Origin: Candidatus Binataceae bacterium
GTDB lineage: Bacteria > Desulfobacterota > Binatia > Binatales > Binataceae
Assembly (NCBI GenBank): GCA_035508495.1
Contig: DATJMX010000006.1
Coordinates: forward strand, 22,666-86,665
DNA length: 64,000 bases
Direction of reading: 5' to 3'
In this document: positions 35,098 through 42,851 of the stretch, one piece after another
Position numbering within the stretch: the stretch's first letter is position 1
Layout: every line of letters starts with the position of its first letter
Position numbers and translations under genes: made by a program
The notes under the pieces: model-generated
Told to the model about the DNA's origin: nothing
The model's input: only the letters and a program-made list of their open reading frames with translations
Database searches by the model: none

Positions 35098-35929
35098 CGC
35101 GTGCCAGCACGAAATCGAAATCGATCGACTGCGCACCATTCGACTCGCGGCGGCAATCCACTACCAGGGAAGGTCGCGAGCCGAATACTGCGTCGGTTTC
35201 GAGGTAGCGGTCGCCATTGATGTACAAGGCAGTGGTCAGTATGTGGAAACCGGGCGCCGAGACTATGAAGTGAATATGCGCGGGGCGAAAGGGATGACGT
35301 CCCAACCCGCGCAGCATCTTGCCGACCGGCCCATCGTCGGGTACGGGATAGCTCGCGGGTTTGACAGTTCGGAATGCGAAATGACCCCTCGCGTCTGAGC
35401 GAAGCCGAGCGCGCAGATTCATTCCGGACTGGCTTTTGTCCTGCACGTCATAGAGTCCGTTCGGAGCGGCCTGCCATACGTCGAGCAGTGCATCGCATAT
35501 AGCTCCGCCTTCGGCAGAACGGACCGCGCCTCGAACTTCGAGCGGCTCGCCAGGCGTGCCGTTCGAAATATCAGCGCCGAGCTGCACCTCCGGTGCGCTA
35601 AGGCGATAGAAGGGGCCAAGCAGGCTCGACTCGGTAGCGCGCGCGCCTGCATCACGATGCTCCATGAGATCGACCAGTGCGCTCAATCCGAGAGTATCGG
35701 AAAGTAATATGAATTCCTGACGCTTATCGTCCGTGATATGTCCCGCGGCAGTCAGAAAATCAATCGCGAGACTCCATTCCTCGGTAGTCAGATGAACGTC
35801 GCGCGCGAACTGATGCAGGTGACTGACTAGCGACTCCATCACTTGCTTTAATCGCGGGTTAGGGCTATCCGCAAGCCGTTCGAGAACTGCGGCTGTAATG
35901 CTTTGATCAGTGAGCTTTTGGCCTGCCAT
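35051..35929 (-). CDS. Intradiol ring-cleavage dioxygenase, probable hydroxyquinol 1,2-dioxygenase
   Basis: Non-heme Fe(III) dioxygenase of 292 residues, cleaving a catechol or hydroxyquinol between the hydroxyls. The N-terminal helical domain (ITAAVLERLADSPNPRLKQV) is the dimerisation/lipid-binding part of catechol dioxygenases. Iron ligands are in ALLDVWQAAPNGLYDVQ (Tyr), ASYPVPDDGPVG (Tyr) and HPFRPAHIHFIVSAPGFHIL (two His). Clustering with maleylacetate reductase favours hydroxyquinol, whose product is maleylacetate; it resembles HapG of 4-hydroxyacetophenone clusters. It is the last gene of the seven-gene hap operon, 2 bp after the amidohydrolase. Confidence 0.85.
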   Translation of the reverse strand: MAGQKLTDQSITAAVLERLADSPNPRLKQVMESLVSHLHQFARDVHLTTEEWSLAIDFLTAAGHITDDKRQEFILLSDTLGLSALVDLMEHRDAGARATESSLLGPFYRLSAPEVQLGADISNGTPGEPLEVRGAVRSAEGGAICDALLDVWQAAPNGLYDVQDKSQSGMNLRARLRSDARGHFAFRTVKPASYPVPDDGPVGKMLRGLGRHPFRPAHIHFIVSAPGFHILTTALYINGDRYLETDAVFGSRPSLVVDCRRESNGAQSIDFDFVLARATRRALRIRTQSADG

Positions 35930-35931
35930 GG

Positions 35932-37374
35932 TCAGAGAATCCGTTTCACGTCGTCTTCGATACGAGTGCCTTTGAAAAAATCCGGGTTGACATCGGTCTT
36001 TGCGCGCACCGGGTTGACGAACGCGAAGTCGCGGAAGTCATCATTCGTGATTAGCCCATCCTCGACCAACTCATACGCTTCGCAAGCGGCGTCGCGCATG
36101 TCAGGCAGGTCGAAATGACCGATATCGGAGCTGTAGACGGCGGCCAGTCGCGAGCGCATCGGGAGCTTTCGACTGTCGAACGCGAGCGCAGTCAACTTGT
36201 CGTCACCTTCGCATCCAAAGAAAAACTTCGGCACAAAAAGATCGCGGATGTCCTGCTTGCTCGTGATATTACAGCGAGCGAACTCGTCACGATCACCCGG
36301 ATCGACCGCCGCGCCCCAGAGCAGGTCTGACTTGTCTTCGCCAAGCTGCGAAGCCACAGCGCCGTACTCACCGCCATGCTCACGAAACAGGGAAACCAAT
36401 TGCGCATCGTTCAGCCTCGAAGGATCGCATGATGCAACTGCCGAGAGATTCCGCTTGTCCCAGTGACTAATCAGATCGCTGAATAACGTACATGCCCAGC
36501 CAACGCCGCCTTCCATGAAAGAGAATCGAAGGTCGGGGAACCGAGACGTTACGCCGCCGAGAAATAACGCTTTGCAGATTGAATCTGCCGACGCGGCGAA
36601 GTGGCCGATATGGTTGTAAACGAAGTTCGATACCGACGCGCGCATCCCAAGGCCGGAACTCGGTGAATGAAACGTCGGCGCAACCTTGAGCTCGAGGCAT
36701 TTCGCCCACACCGGATCGTAGTCGTGTTCGCTGTCCAGACAAAAGTTATCGAGCCAGTATGCATAGCGGGCCGCTTCGGGTGTCTTTCGCGCCACGGCTG
36801 GTATCGGCCGGCGCACGAACGACGGCATCAGGATCGCCTTCAGTCCGAGCTTCAATACTGCGTATTCGAGTTCGTCGATCGCTTCTTTGGGCGAATGCAT
36901 CGGAATCAACGCGACCGGCGTCATCCGATCTGAGTATTCGCGAAAGATCTGTGCATGCAGCTCGTTGTAGGCGCGGCAGCCGGCCAGACGTAATTCCGGT
37001 TCAGGATAGTGCAGCACGAACATCCCCATGCTGGGATAGATGATTGCGAAATCGAGTCCCATCTCGTCGAGGCGCTTATATAAAAGGTGGGGAAGCGAGC
37101 TGGTGGCGCGGTCGAGAGTATTTTGCGTCGGATGAACCCACCATTGTGGCCGCGGCACTCGCATGTCGAGTCGATCGGCGGGCGACAGGCGATGCCACCT
37201 GAACGCGAAAGGACTGTCGGGCAGTGACTTGAAGCGATCGACGACTTTCGTGCCGCCAACCTTTTTCAGAAAATCAAAGTAGGCCGGCTCAAACTCAGCG
37301 ATGTGTCCGTCGGAATCGACTATGGGGTGAGAGAGCCGTTCGCGAATCATTGCCGACTTGGTTTTGGTTGTCAT
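35932..37374 (-). CDS. Amidohydrolase-2 family protein (possible aromatic decarboxylase)
   Basis: Metal-dependent TIM-barrel protein of 480 residues. PIVDSDGHIAEFEPAYFDFL carries the D-x-x-H variant of the strand-1 metal motif; FHSPSSGLGM, FMEGGVGWACTLFSDL and VYSSDIGHFDLPDM supply the downstream His and the final Asp region. This family includes ACMSD and gamma-resorcylate decarboxylase, which remove carboxylates from aromatic rings, as well as hydrolases. It is longer than those (about 330). In the hap operon a decarboxylase or hydrolase producing hydroquinone or hydroxyquinol would make sense, but this is inference. Confidence 0.8.
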   Translation of the reverse strand: MTTKTKSAMIRERLSHPIVDSDGHIAEFEPAYFDFLKKVGGTKVVDRFKSLPDSPFAFRWHRLSPADRLDMRVPRPQWWVHPTQNTLDRATSSLPHLLYKRLDEMGLDFAIIYPSMGMFVLHYPEPELRLAGCRAYNELHAQIFREYSDRMTPVALIPMHSPKEAIDELEYAVLKLGLKAILMPSFVRRPIPAVARKTPEAARYAYWLDNFCLDSEHDYDPVWAKCLELKVAPTFHSPSSGLGMRASVSNFVYNHIGHFAASADSICKALFLGGVTSRFPDLRFSFMEGGVGWACTLFSDLISHWDKRNLSAVASCDPSRLNDAQLVSLFREHGGEYGAVASQLGEDKSDLLWGAAVDPGDRDEFARCNITSKQDIRDLFVPKFFFGCEGDDKLTALAFDSRKLPMRSRLAAVYSSDIGHFDLPDMRDAACEAYELVEDGLITNDDFRDFAFVNPVRAKTDVNPDFFKGTRIEDDVKRIL

Positions 37375-37395
37375 TGCGATTCGATTGATCCTCGC

Positions 37396-38457
37396 TCAAG
37401 CCTCGGGCCTGCGACCGTGATAGGCATTGTCCAGAAGCACTCGAATTCTTTCTCGCGAAATTGGACGAGGATTGTAGTACGGATTCTGCACTGCGAGATC
37501 AGCGGCCCGATCGAGGTCGCTTGCCTGTATTCCAAAATCGCGGAGCGACATTTTCGCCCCGACTGCGACGCCGAGGTCGTACAAGCCGGCGGCTGCGCTT
37601 TTTGTCCCGAGGGCCGCTGCGACTCTTGCCATCGCTTCCGGTATCGCAACGGCGTTGTAAGCGACAACTTGAGGAAGAATCAGCGTATGGGTTTCGGCGT
37701 GCGGCAGGTTGAACGTTCCACCGAGCGTATGGCAGAGCTTGTGATGCAACGCCATACCTACCGCTCCAAGTGAGGTTCCGCCGAGCCACGCTCCATAGAG
37801 CGCGTCGCTTCGGGCACCGATGTTGCTCGGCTCGCGCGCGACAATCGGAAGACTCTTTGCCAGCGCCCGAATTCCTTCTTCGGCAATTATCGAGATGATC
37901 GGATTACGATCTTCGGCGTAGAGCGCTTCGACGCAGTGCGCGATTGCATTGATGCCGCTGGCGCCGGAAAGAGCCGGCGTCATCGTGATAGTAAGTAGCG
38001 GATCATAAATGACGGTCTTGGGCAGCACGCGCGGATCGCGGCCCGTCTTCTTGATGCCATCTTCGGTGAGGCCCCAAATCGGCGTCATCTCGGAACCCGC
38101 ATATGTAGTAGGTATTGCGAGAATCGGCAGATCCGACACCAGCGCAATCGCCTTGGCAAGCCCGGTCGTCGAACCGCCGCCGATCGTCACACAACAATCG
38201 GCGCCGATTCGCTCGGCCTCAACCCGAGCGGCATTCGCCGTTTCGAGCGGCACGTGCATCAGCGCGCGATCGAATATCCCCGCCGCTCGTTTACCGAGGC
38301 GCCGCGTCAATTCTATTGCATCGCGGCGCTGCTCCGGGGTGGAGAGAATGAGCGCGCGCTCCGCGCCCATTCGCGCGATCTCCTCGGGTAATTTGCCGAG
38401 CGAGCCGACACCAAAAACCACACGAGCCGGCAGCGATTGATAGACAAAAGGTATCAT
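37396..38457 (-). CDS. hapF: Maleylacetate reductase (iron-containing alcohol dehydrogenase family)
   Basis: NAD(P)H-dependent reduction of maleylacetate to 3-oxoadipate. The 353 residues have IGGGSTTGLAKAIALVSDLP (nucleotide binding), ILAIPTTYAGSEMTPIWGLT, ASGINAIAHCVEALYAEDRN and ALHHKLCHTLGGTFNLPHAE. The Fe-binding His spacing of the family is retained in the last two segments, and GSEMTPIWG is typical of maleylacetate reductases. It is 14 bp after the semialdehyde dehydrogenase gene and drains maleylacetate formed by both dioxygenases of the operon. Confidence 0.92.
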   Translation of the reverse strand: MIPFVYQSLPARVVFGVGSLGKLPEEIARMGAERALILSTPEQRRDAIELTRRLGKRAAGIFDRALMHVPLETANAARVEAERIGADCCVTIGGGSTTGLAKAIALVSDLPILAIPTTYAGSEMTPIWGLTEDGIKKTGRDPRVLPKTVIYDPLLTITMTPALSGASGINAIAHCVEALYAEDRNPIISIIAEEGIRALAKSLPIVAREPSNIGARSDALYGAWLGGTSLGAVGMALHHKLCHTLGGTFNLPHAETHTLILPQVVAYNAVAIPEAMARVAAALGTKSAAAGLYDLGVAVGAKMSLRDFGIQASDLDRAADLAVQNPYYNPRPISRERIRVLLDNAYHGRRPEA

Positions 38458-38471
38458 CCGACTTTCGAAGA

Positions 38472-39941
38472 TCAGCGCCGGTAAAATGGTGGGATCTTCG
38501 CGTCCACGTTTACCCAGATGGACTTGGCGCTGGTATAGTCAGTGATTGCTTCGAAACCCATGTCACGGCCGTATCCCGAACTACGCACCCCGCCGAATGG
38601 TGACCCAGGATTCGCACGCTTGTAGCAATTGATCCAGACCATGCCACTTATCATCGCGCGAGCCACCCGATGCGCGCGACTGAGATCGCGGGTCCACAGA
38701 CCGCCGCCGAGTCCGTAGACGGTACTGTTCGCGATCGCGATAACTTCTTCTTCGTCGTTGAATGTAGTGACCGTCACGAACGGGCCAAATACTTCTTCCC
38801 GGCAAACGCGATCACCCGGGCGCGCGCGCACTACTGTCGGCATCACGTAACAGCCGCGATCGTATGCCGCTCCCGATGGAGCCTTGCCGCCGAGAAGGAC
38901 TTCGCCACCTTCATCGCGTGCTACTTTGCAGTATCCCAGTACTCGATCACGATGCATCGTCGAAGTGAGCGGTCCCATCTCGGTAGTGGGGTCTAAGGGG
39001 TCGCCGATACGAATCGACGCCGCGAGTTTGAGAAATCCGTCGAGGAATTGATCGGCGATCTTTTCGTGCAGCAGCAGGCGCGAGCCCGCGATGCAGGCCT
39101 GTCCCTGGTTATGGAAGATAGCAAAGGCGCTACCGCCGATCGCCGAGGGCAAATCGACATCAGCGAAAACAATATTAGCGCCCTTGCCACCAAGCTCGAG
39201 TTGCACGCGCTTCAGATTACCGGCCGAAGCTTCAACGATCTTCTTTCCAGTCGCAGTCGAACCGGTAAACGCAATCTTTTGCACACCTGGATGGGAAGCG
39301 AGATATTGTCCGGCGATTGGACCGTATCCGGGGACAATATTTACGACTCCCGGCGGGAATCCGACCTCGCGGATGAGTTCAGCGATTTTCAGTGAGCTGA
39401 GCGGCGTCAACTCGGCGGGTTTGAGCACTACACAATTGCCCGCGGCGAGCGCCGGGCCCATTTTCCAGCTCGTGAACATGATCGGGAAGTTCCACGGCAC
39501 GATCTGCCCAACTACTCCGATCGGTTCCCGCAATACATAGTTGAGGAATCCCTGCTCAACTGGAACTACAGTTCCCTGAAGCTTATCGGCCATGCCGCCG
39601 AAATAGCGAAAGGTTGCCGCCGTGCGTGGAACATCGAGTCCGAGCGCGTCGCGAATCGGATGGCCGGTATCAAGAGACTCTACTTCCGCAAGTTCATTCG
39701 TATGAGCTTCTATCGCGTCAGCAAGGCGCAGCAGCAGTCGGCCGCGATCGGCGGCTGCCATGTCGCGCCACGCCGGAAATGCTTTCTGCGCCGCATCTAC
39801 TGCGCGATCGATATCGTTGGCACGCGCTTCGGCCACCAGTGCGAGCCGCGAGTTGTCATGCGGACTCAGGCTTTCAATCCTGCCGCCGTCGAGCGCGTCA
39901 ACAAATTCGCCGCCGATGAAGAGCCGGGTCTGAAGAATCAT
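38472..39941 (-). CDS. hapE: Aldehyde dehydrogenase, probable 4-hydroxymuconic semialdehyde dehydrogenase
   Basis: NAD(P)+-dependent aldehyde dehydrogenase of 489 residues. Signatures: IVPWNFPIMFTSWKMGPALA, FTGSTATGKKIVEASAGNLK, ELGGKGANIVFADVD (catalytic Glu) and FHNQGQACIAGSRLLLHEKI (catalytic Cys), with EEVFGPFVTV near the C-terminus. Generic sequence would suggest a betaine-aldehyde-like enzyme, but its place between the hydroquinone dioxygenase and maleylacetate reductase genes points to oxidation of 4-hydroxymuconic semialdehyde to maleylacetate. Confidence 0.88.
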   Translation of the reverse strand: MILQTRLFIGGEFVDALDGGRIESLSPHDNSRLALVAEARANDIDRAVDAAQKAFPAWRDMAAADRGRLLLRLADAIEAHTNELAEVESLDTGHPIRDALGLDVPRTAATFRYFGGMADKLQGTVVPVEQGFLNYVLREPIGVVGQIVPWNFPIMFTSWKMGPALAAGNCVVLKPAELTPLSSLKIAELIREVGFPPGVVNIVPGYGPIAGQYLASHPGVQKIAFTGSTATGKKIVEASAGNLKRVQLELGGKGANIVFADVDLPSAIGGSAFAIFHNQGQACIAGSRLLLHEKIADQFLDGFLKLAASIRIGDPLDPTTEMGPLTSTMHRDRVLGYCKVARDEGGEVLLGGKAPSGAAYDRGCYVMPTVVRARPGDRVCREEVFGPFVTVTTFNDEEEVIAIANSTVYGLGGGLWTRDLSRAHRVARAMISGMVWINCYKRANPGSPFGGVRSSGYGRDMGFEAITDYTSAKSIWVNVDAKIPPFYRR

Positions 39942-39957
39942 ATCGATCTCGAACCAA

Positions 39958-40932
39958 CTAGAAATCGACCGGGTTGGGTTTCAACTTTTTCTTCGCGTAC
40001 AACTCGGGCAATGTGGAATCGTTATTCTCCCACACCAGCAGCATCGAACGCTTCGGTGAGTATCCCTGGTGGCGAATATCGGCCGGCATCGCCGCGACGT
40101 CGCCGGGCTTCATAATAACTCGCGCGCGCGGTGCGCCGCTCTCGCGATCCTGTACGTCCCATTGAATCTCATCGGTGAGCTGCACGAACCATTCGACGCG
40201 ATCGTTACCGTGAATGATTGGCAACATGAATTCCTCGGTGGTCGCACAAACCTGGCTTTCCTTCACCGCCGAACAAACCGAGGGATTCCACGTCACGTCG
40301 GAGCGCGATACGTAGGCGAAGAAGTTGAACGCGTGAACTTCATTTTCGAAACCGGGTTCCGCATGCACTTCCGGTTCGTCCTGATTCACATCCGTGAACT
40401 GACGGTTAACGGGATTGCCGGCGGCATCGGAGCGCTTGGGAATATCGCCTTTGAGGCCGACCATGCGATCGGCCACGAGGCGCTGGCGTGAAATTGCCTT
40501 CTGATTGCTGCCGCGCTTGGGTCCGAATGGCGACGAGGTTTCGGCGGGCGCTGCAAAAGGATCGAAATCCGCGTTCGTCCAGTCTTCGAGCATCGACGCG
40601 AACAAATTGCGCACCTGTTCGCTCTTGAAATTTTCTACGTATTGTTTGTTCTGACTCTTGTAGCCGGCATTATACAGTCCGGCAAAGACGTCAACGTTCC
40701 CGTAATGGTTAGTGGTGCCGAAGACGGAATCAAAATTGACTATACCGTAGAAAAAGTTCCAGGAGATATCCCGCATCAGCGCGCGCAGGAACGCGTCCAC
40801 CTGCATTGTATGGCTGCCACCGGGCCATGAGATGTGCGCAAAATACTCGTCGCGCTCGAATTGGAAGCTTCCAAGCGAGAACGGCCGGTAGCCGAAATCG
40901 TTCACGTCCTGCGGTGCCTTTGTTTCAGCCAT
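39958..40932 (-). CDS. hapD: Hydroquinone 1,2-dioxygenase large subunit
   Basis: Large (about 38 kDa) subunit of the Fe(II)-dependent two-component hydroquinone dioxygenase that opens hydroquinone to 4-hydroxymuconic semialdehyde. The 324 residues match HapD/PnpD-type proteins in length and in gene order with the small subunit. Cupin-like C-terminal strands are visible (FMLPIIHGNDRVEWFVQLTD, ARVIMKPGDVAAMPADIRHQ), with His and Glu candidates for iron. MAETKAPQDVNDFGYRP at 40932 is preferred to an ATG at 40962 that would overlap hapC. Gap to hapC is 17 bp. Confidence 0.85.
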   Translation of the reverse strand: MAETKAPQDVNDFGYRPFSLGSFQFERDEYFAHISWPGGSHTMQVDAFLRALMRDISWNFFYGIVNFDSVFGTTNHYGNVDVFAGLYNAGYKSQNKQYVENFKSEQVRNLFASMLEDWTNADFDPFAAPAETSSPFGPKRGSNQKAISRQRLVADRMVGLKGDIPKRSDAAGNPVNRQFTDVNQDEPEVHAEPGFENEVHAFNFFAYVSRSDVTWNPSVCSAVKESQVCATTEEFMLPIIHGNDRVEWFVQLTDEIQWDVQDRESGAPRARVIMKPGDVAAMPADIRHQGYSPKRSMLLVWENNDSTLPELYAKKKLKPNPVDF

Positions 40933-40949
40933 TGCAATTCCCCGAATCG

Positions 40950-41441
40950 TCACTTCTGACAAATCTCATTCCAGCGTTCCGCCGTCAGATCGCCTTGTAG
41001 CGTTTGCAACAGCACAACACTCGGACTGGTCGCGTGAAACTGATACGCGGAGCCCTTGGGCAAGAGCGCCATGTGACCACGGCGCGCGACGATGTATCCC
41101 ATGCGCTTTCCGCGGGGACTGCCCTCGAGCATCGTCGTGCCTTCGTGATTCTCATCGACCAGCGGAGCATCGGGCTTCATGAGCCGAATCTCGACTTCGC
41201 CGTCCATCACGATTGCGGCTTCGTCGTGTCCGGCGGCGTACCAGGGCGAAGTGCCCTCGGCGCGAATCGCCTCGAGTACATACTTGAGGTTCTTACCGAC
41301 GGCGACCTTCTCGTAAGGTTCGGATTTCGACGCCACCTCGAAGATATTTGAAAATACATAGTTCTTCGGATCGTCATTGATTATCTGGACGCCGCCCTTT
41401 TCGTAGTTGTTAAGCGATCCGAATCGTGTCTGCCGGGACAT
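40950..41441 (-). CDS. hapC: Hydroquinone 1,2-dioxygenase small subunit
   Basis: Small (about 18 kDa, 163 residues) cupin subunit pairing with HapD. GTSPWYAAGHDEAAIVMDGE and IRLMKPDAPLVDENHEG form a cupin strand pattern, followed by RGHMALLPKGSAYQFHATSP. Recognition rests on the small-large gene pair and lengths that match HapC/PnpC of hydroxyacetophenone and nitrophenol degraders. It follows the luciferase-like gene by 14 bp on the same transcript. Confidence 0.83.
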   Translation of the reverse strand: MSRQTRFGSLNNYEKGGVQIINDDPKNYVFSNIFEVASKSEPYEKVAVGKNLKYVLEAIRAEGTSPWYAAGHDEAAIVMDGEVEIRLMKPDAPLVDENHEGTTMLEGSPRGKRMGYIVARRGHMALLPKGSAYQFHATSPSVVLLQTLQGDLTAERWNEICQK

Positions 41442-41455
41442 GATAAATCCTCCGC

Positions 41456-42664
41456 TTAATGATGACCCGCGGCGCGCACGACGGTTGGATATCCAGGCGG
41501 AATCTCGATTCTGGCTTTGCGTTTCATCGCTTTTTCGGAGAGCCGCTCGACGAGCGCGGCCTTTTCCCGTTGGCGCCGCGCGTCCCGTTCCTTGATTTCC
41601 GGCAATACTTCGCGGCCAAACAGATCGATCGACGACGATAACAATTCATGCGGGATTTTCCCGGCTTGAGAGAGAAACAACACCTGGTCAACTCCGGATG
41701 CCTCAAAACTCAGAAGCGCACTGCGTATCTGCTCAGGGGTGCCGACGCAGTTCTGTGCGCCGGCTCCGGAGGCGAGTGGATCGTTTACTACCGGCTTTGA
41801 CGCCTGGTTCTTGTAGCTCTCCCACAAGTTGGTCTTGCCGGGCTCATGCTGACCGAAGAATGCATAGTGCCCGAGGCCGTACATGAAGAAGCCGTGATTC
41901 TCAGCGGCCACGCCGCGCACCATCTGCTCATCGCGATCGCAAAGGAACGGGCACGCCATCGCAATATTCGGATTGATGGCGTAGCCAACCGGCTCGCATT
42001 CGTTCTCGATCGTCGCGTAGTAATCGCGAACCCACTGGCGCGATTCCTCGGGCGACACGAACGCGAACGTCAGCGCGCCAAGTCCGAGGCGTGCCGCCAG
42101 CAGAATCGTCTCGCGCCGCGAGCACGCAAGCCAGAGCGGCGGATGCGGCTTCTGCAGCGGCTTGGGTACGACGTTGCGCGAGGCGGCCTTGATGAATTTG
42201 CCCTCGATGCCGGTGAACGGCTCCTCGACCAGCATCCGGGTGACGGCCTGCAGACCTTCCATCCACTGCGTGCGCTTGTCTTCCTGCGCGACGTTGAATC
42301 CGCCGAGCTCGACCTCGCATGCACCTTCGCCCGTGCCGAAATCGCAGCGGCCGTCGCTTATCAGGTCGAGCGTCGCGATTCGTTCCGCAACACGCGCGGG
42401 ATGGTTGATGTAGGGCGGCATCTGCACGATGCCGTGACCGATTCGAACATTTTTCGTGCGCGCCGCACAGGCGGCAAGAAAAATCTCGGGTGCCGACGAG
42501 TGCGCATACTCCTCGAGGAAATGATGCTCGGTCGCCCACACATAGTCGTAGCCCCATCGATCGGCGAGCTCGACCTGCTCGATGGCATTCTTGAGCAGGC
42601 GATGTTCCGAATCCGGCGCCCATGGCCGCGGCAGTTGATGTTCGTAGAACCCGCCAATCTTCAC
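41456..42664 (-). CDS. LLM-class (luciferase-like) flavin-dependent monooxygenase
   Basis: TIM-barrel flavin monooxygenase-like protein of 402 residues, first gene of the hap operon, starting with GTG behind a GGAGGT at 42675-42680. Visible blocks: GGFYEHQLPRPWAPDSEHRL, WGYDYVWATEHHFLEEYAHS (with the EHH motif of bacterial-luciferase-like proteins), IGHGIVQMPPYINHPARVAE and FGTGEGACEVELGGFNVAQE. The C-terminus is Lys/Arg-rich. Position suggests it performs an initial oxygenation feeding hydroquinone or hydroxyquinol into the operon; it needs a flavin reductase not seen here. Confidence 0.85.
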   Translation of the reverse strand: MKIGGFYEHQLPRPWAPDSEHRLLKNAIEQVELADRWGYDYVWATEHHFLEEYAHSSAPEIFLAACAARTKNVRIGHGIVQMPPYINHPARVAERIATLDLISDGRCDFGTGEGACEVELGGFNVAQEDKRTQWMEGLQAVTRMLVEEPFTGIEGKFIKAASRNVVPKPLQKPHPPLWLACSRRETILLAARLGLGALTFAFVSPEESRQWVRDYYATIENECEPVGYAINPNIAMACPFLCDRDEQMVRGVAAENHGFFMYGLGHYAFFGQHEPGKTNLWESYKNQASKPVVNDPLASGAGAQNCVGTPEQIRSALLSFEASGVDQVLFLSQAGKIPHELLSSSIDLFGREVLPEIKERDARRQREKAALVERLSEKAMKRKARIEIPPGYPTVVRAAGHH

Positions 42665-42680
42665 GCGCTTTAGAACCTCC

Positions 42681-42694
42681 CAACCGATTGGTTG
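42681..42694. promoter_or_regulatory. Inverted repeat between the hap operon and recC
   Basis: CAACC-GATT-GGTTG at 42681-42694, immediately upstream of the ribosome site of the hap operon. The 187-bp divergent gap (42665-42851) has no other gene. A repressor or activator site for the hap operon is plausible; no dedicated regulator gene is adjacent. Confidence 0.4.
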
Positions 42695-42851
42695 ATATAC
42701 GTACTGATACCTATGCGATGACCGCTAGCGCGGATGTGCCCCGGCGTCAAACGCGCGCCGTATCCCGACGAACGAAGATCGCTGTGGATGAGATTTGAAG
42801 CTCCGGCTGCGGGAGCGGCGGCGAAGATATAGACTCGTGGACGAATCGCAA

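Noticed and set aside
38472..39941. BoxD-type 3,4-dehydroadipyl-CoA semialdehyde dehydrogenase
   Set aside because: Sequence is a generic ALDH and it lies between hapD and hapF, so the HapE role is the simpler explanation.
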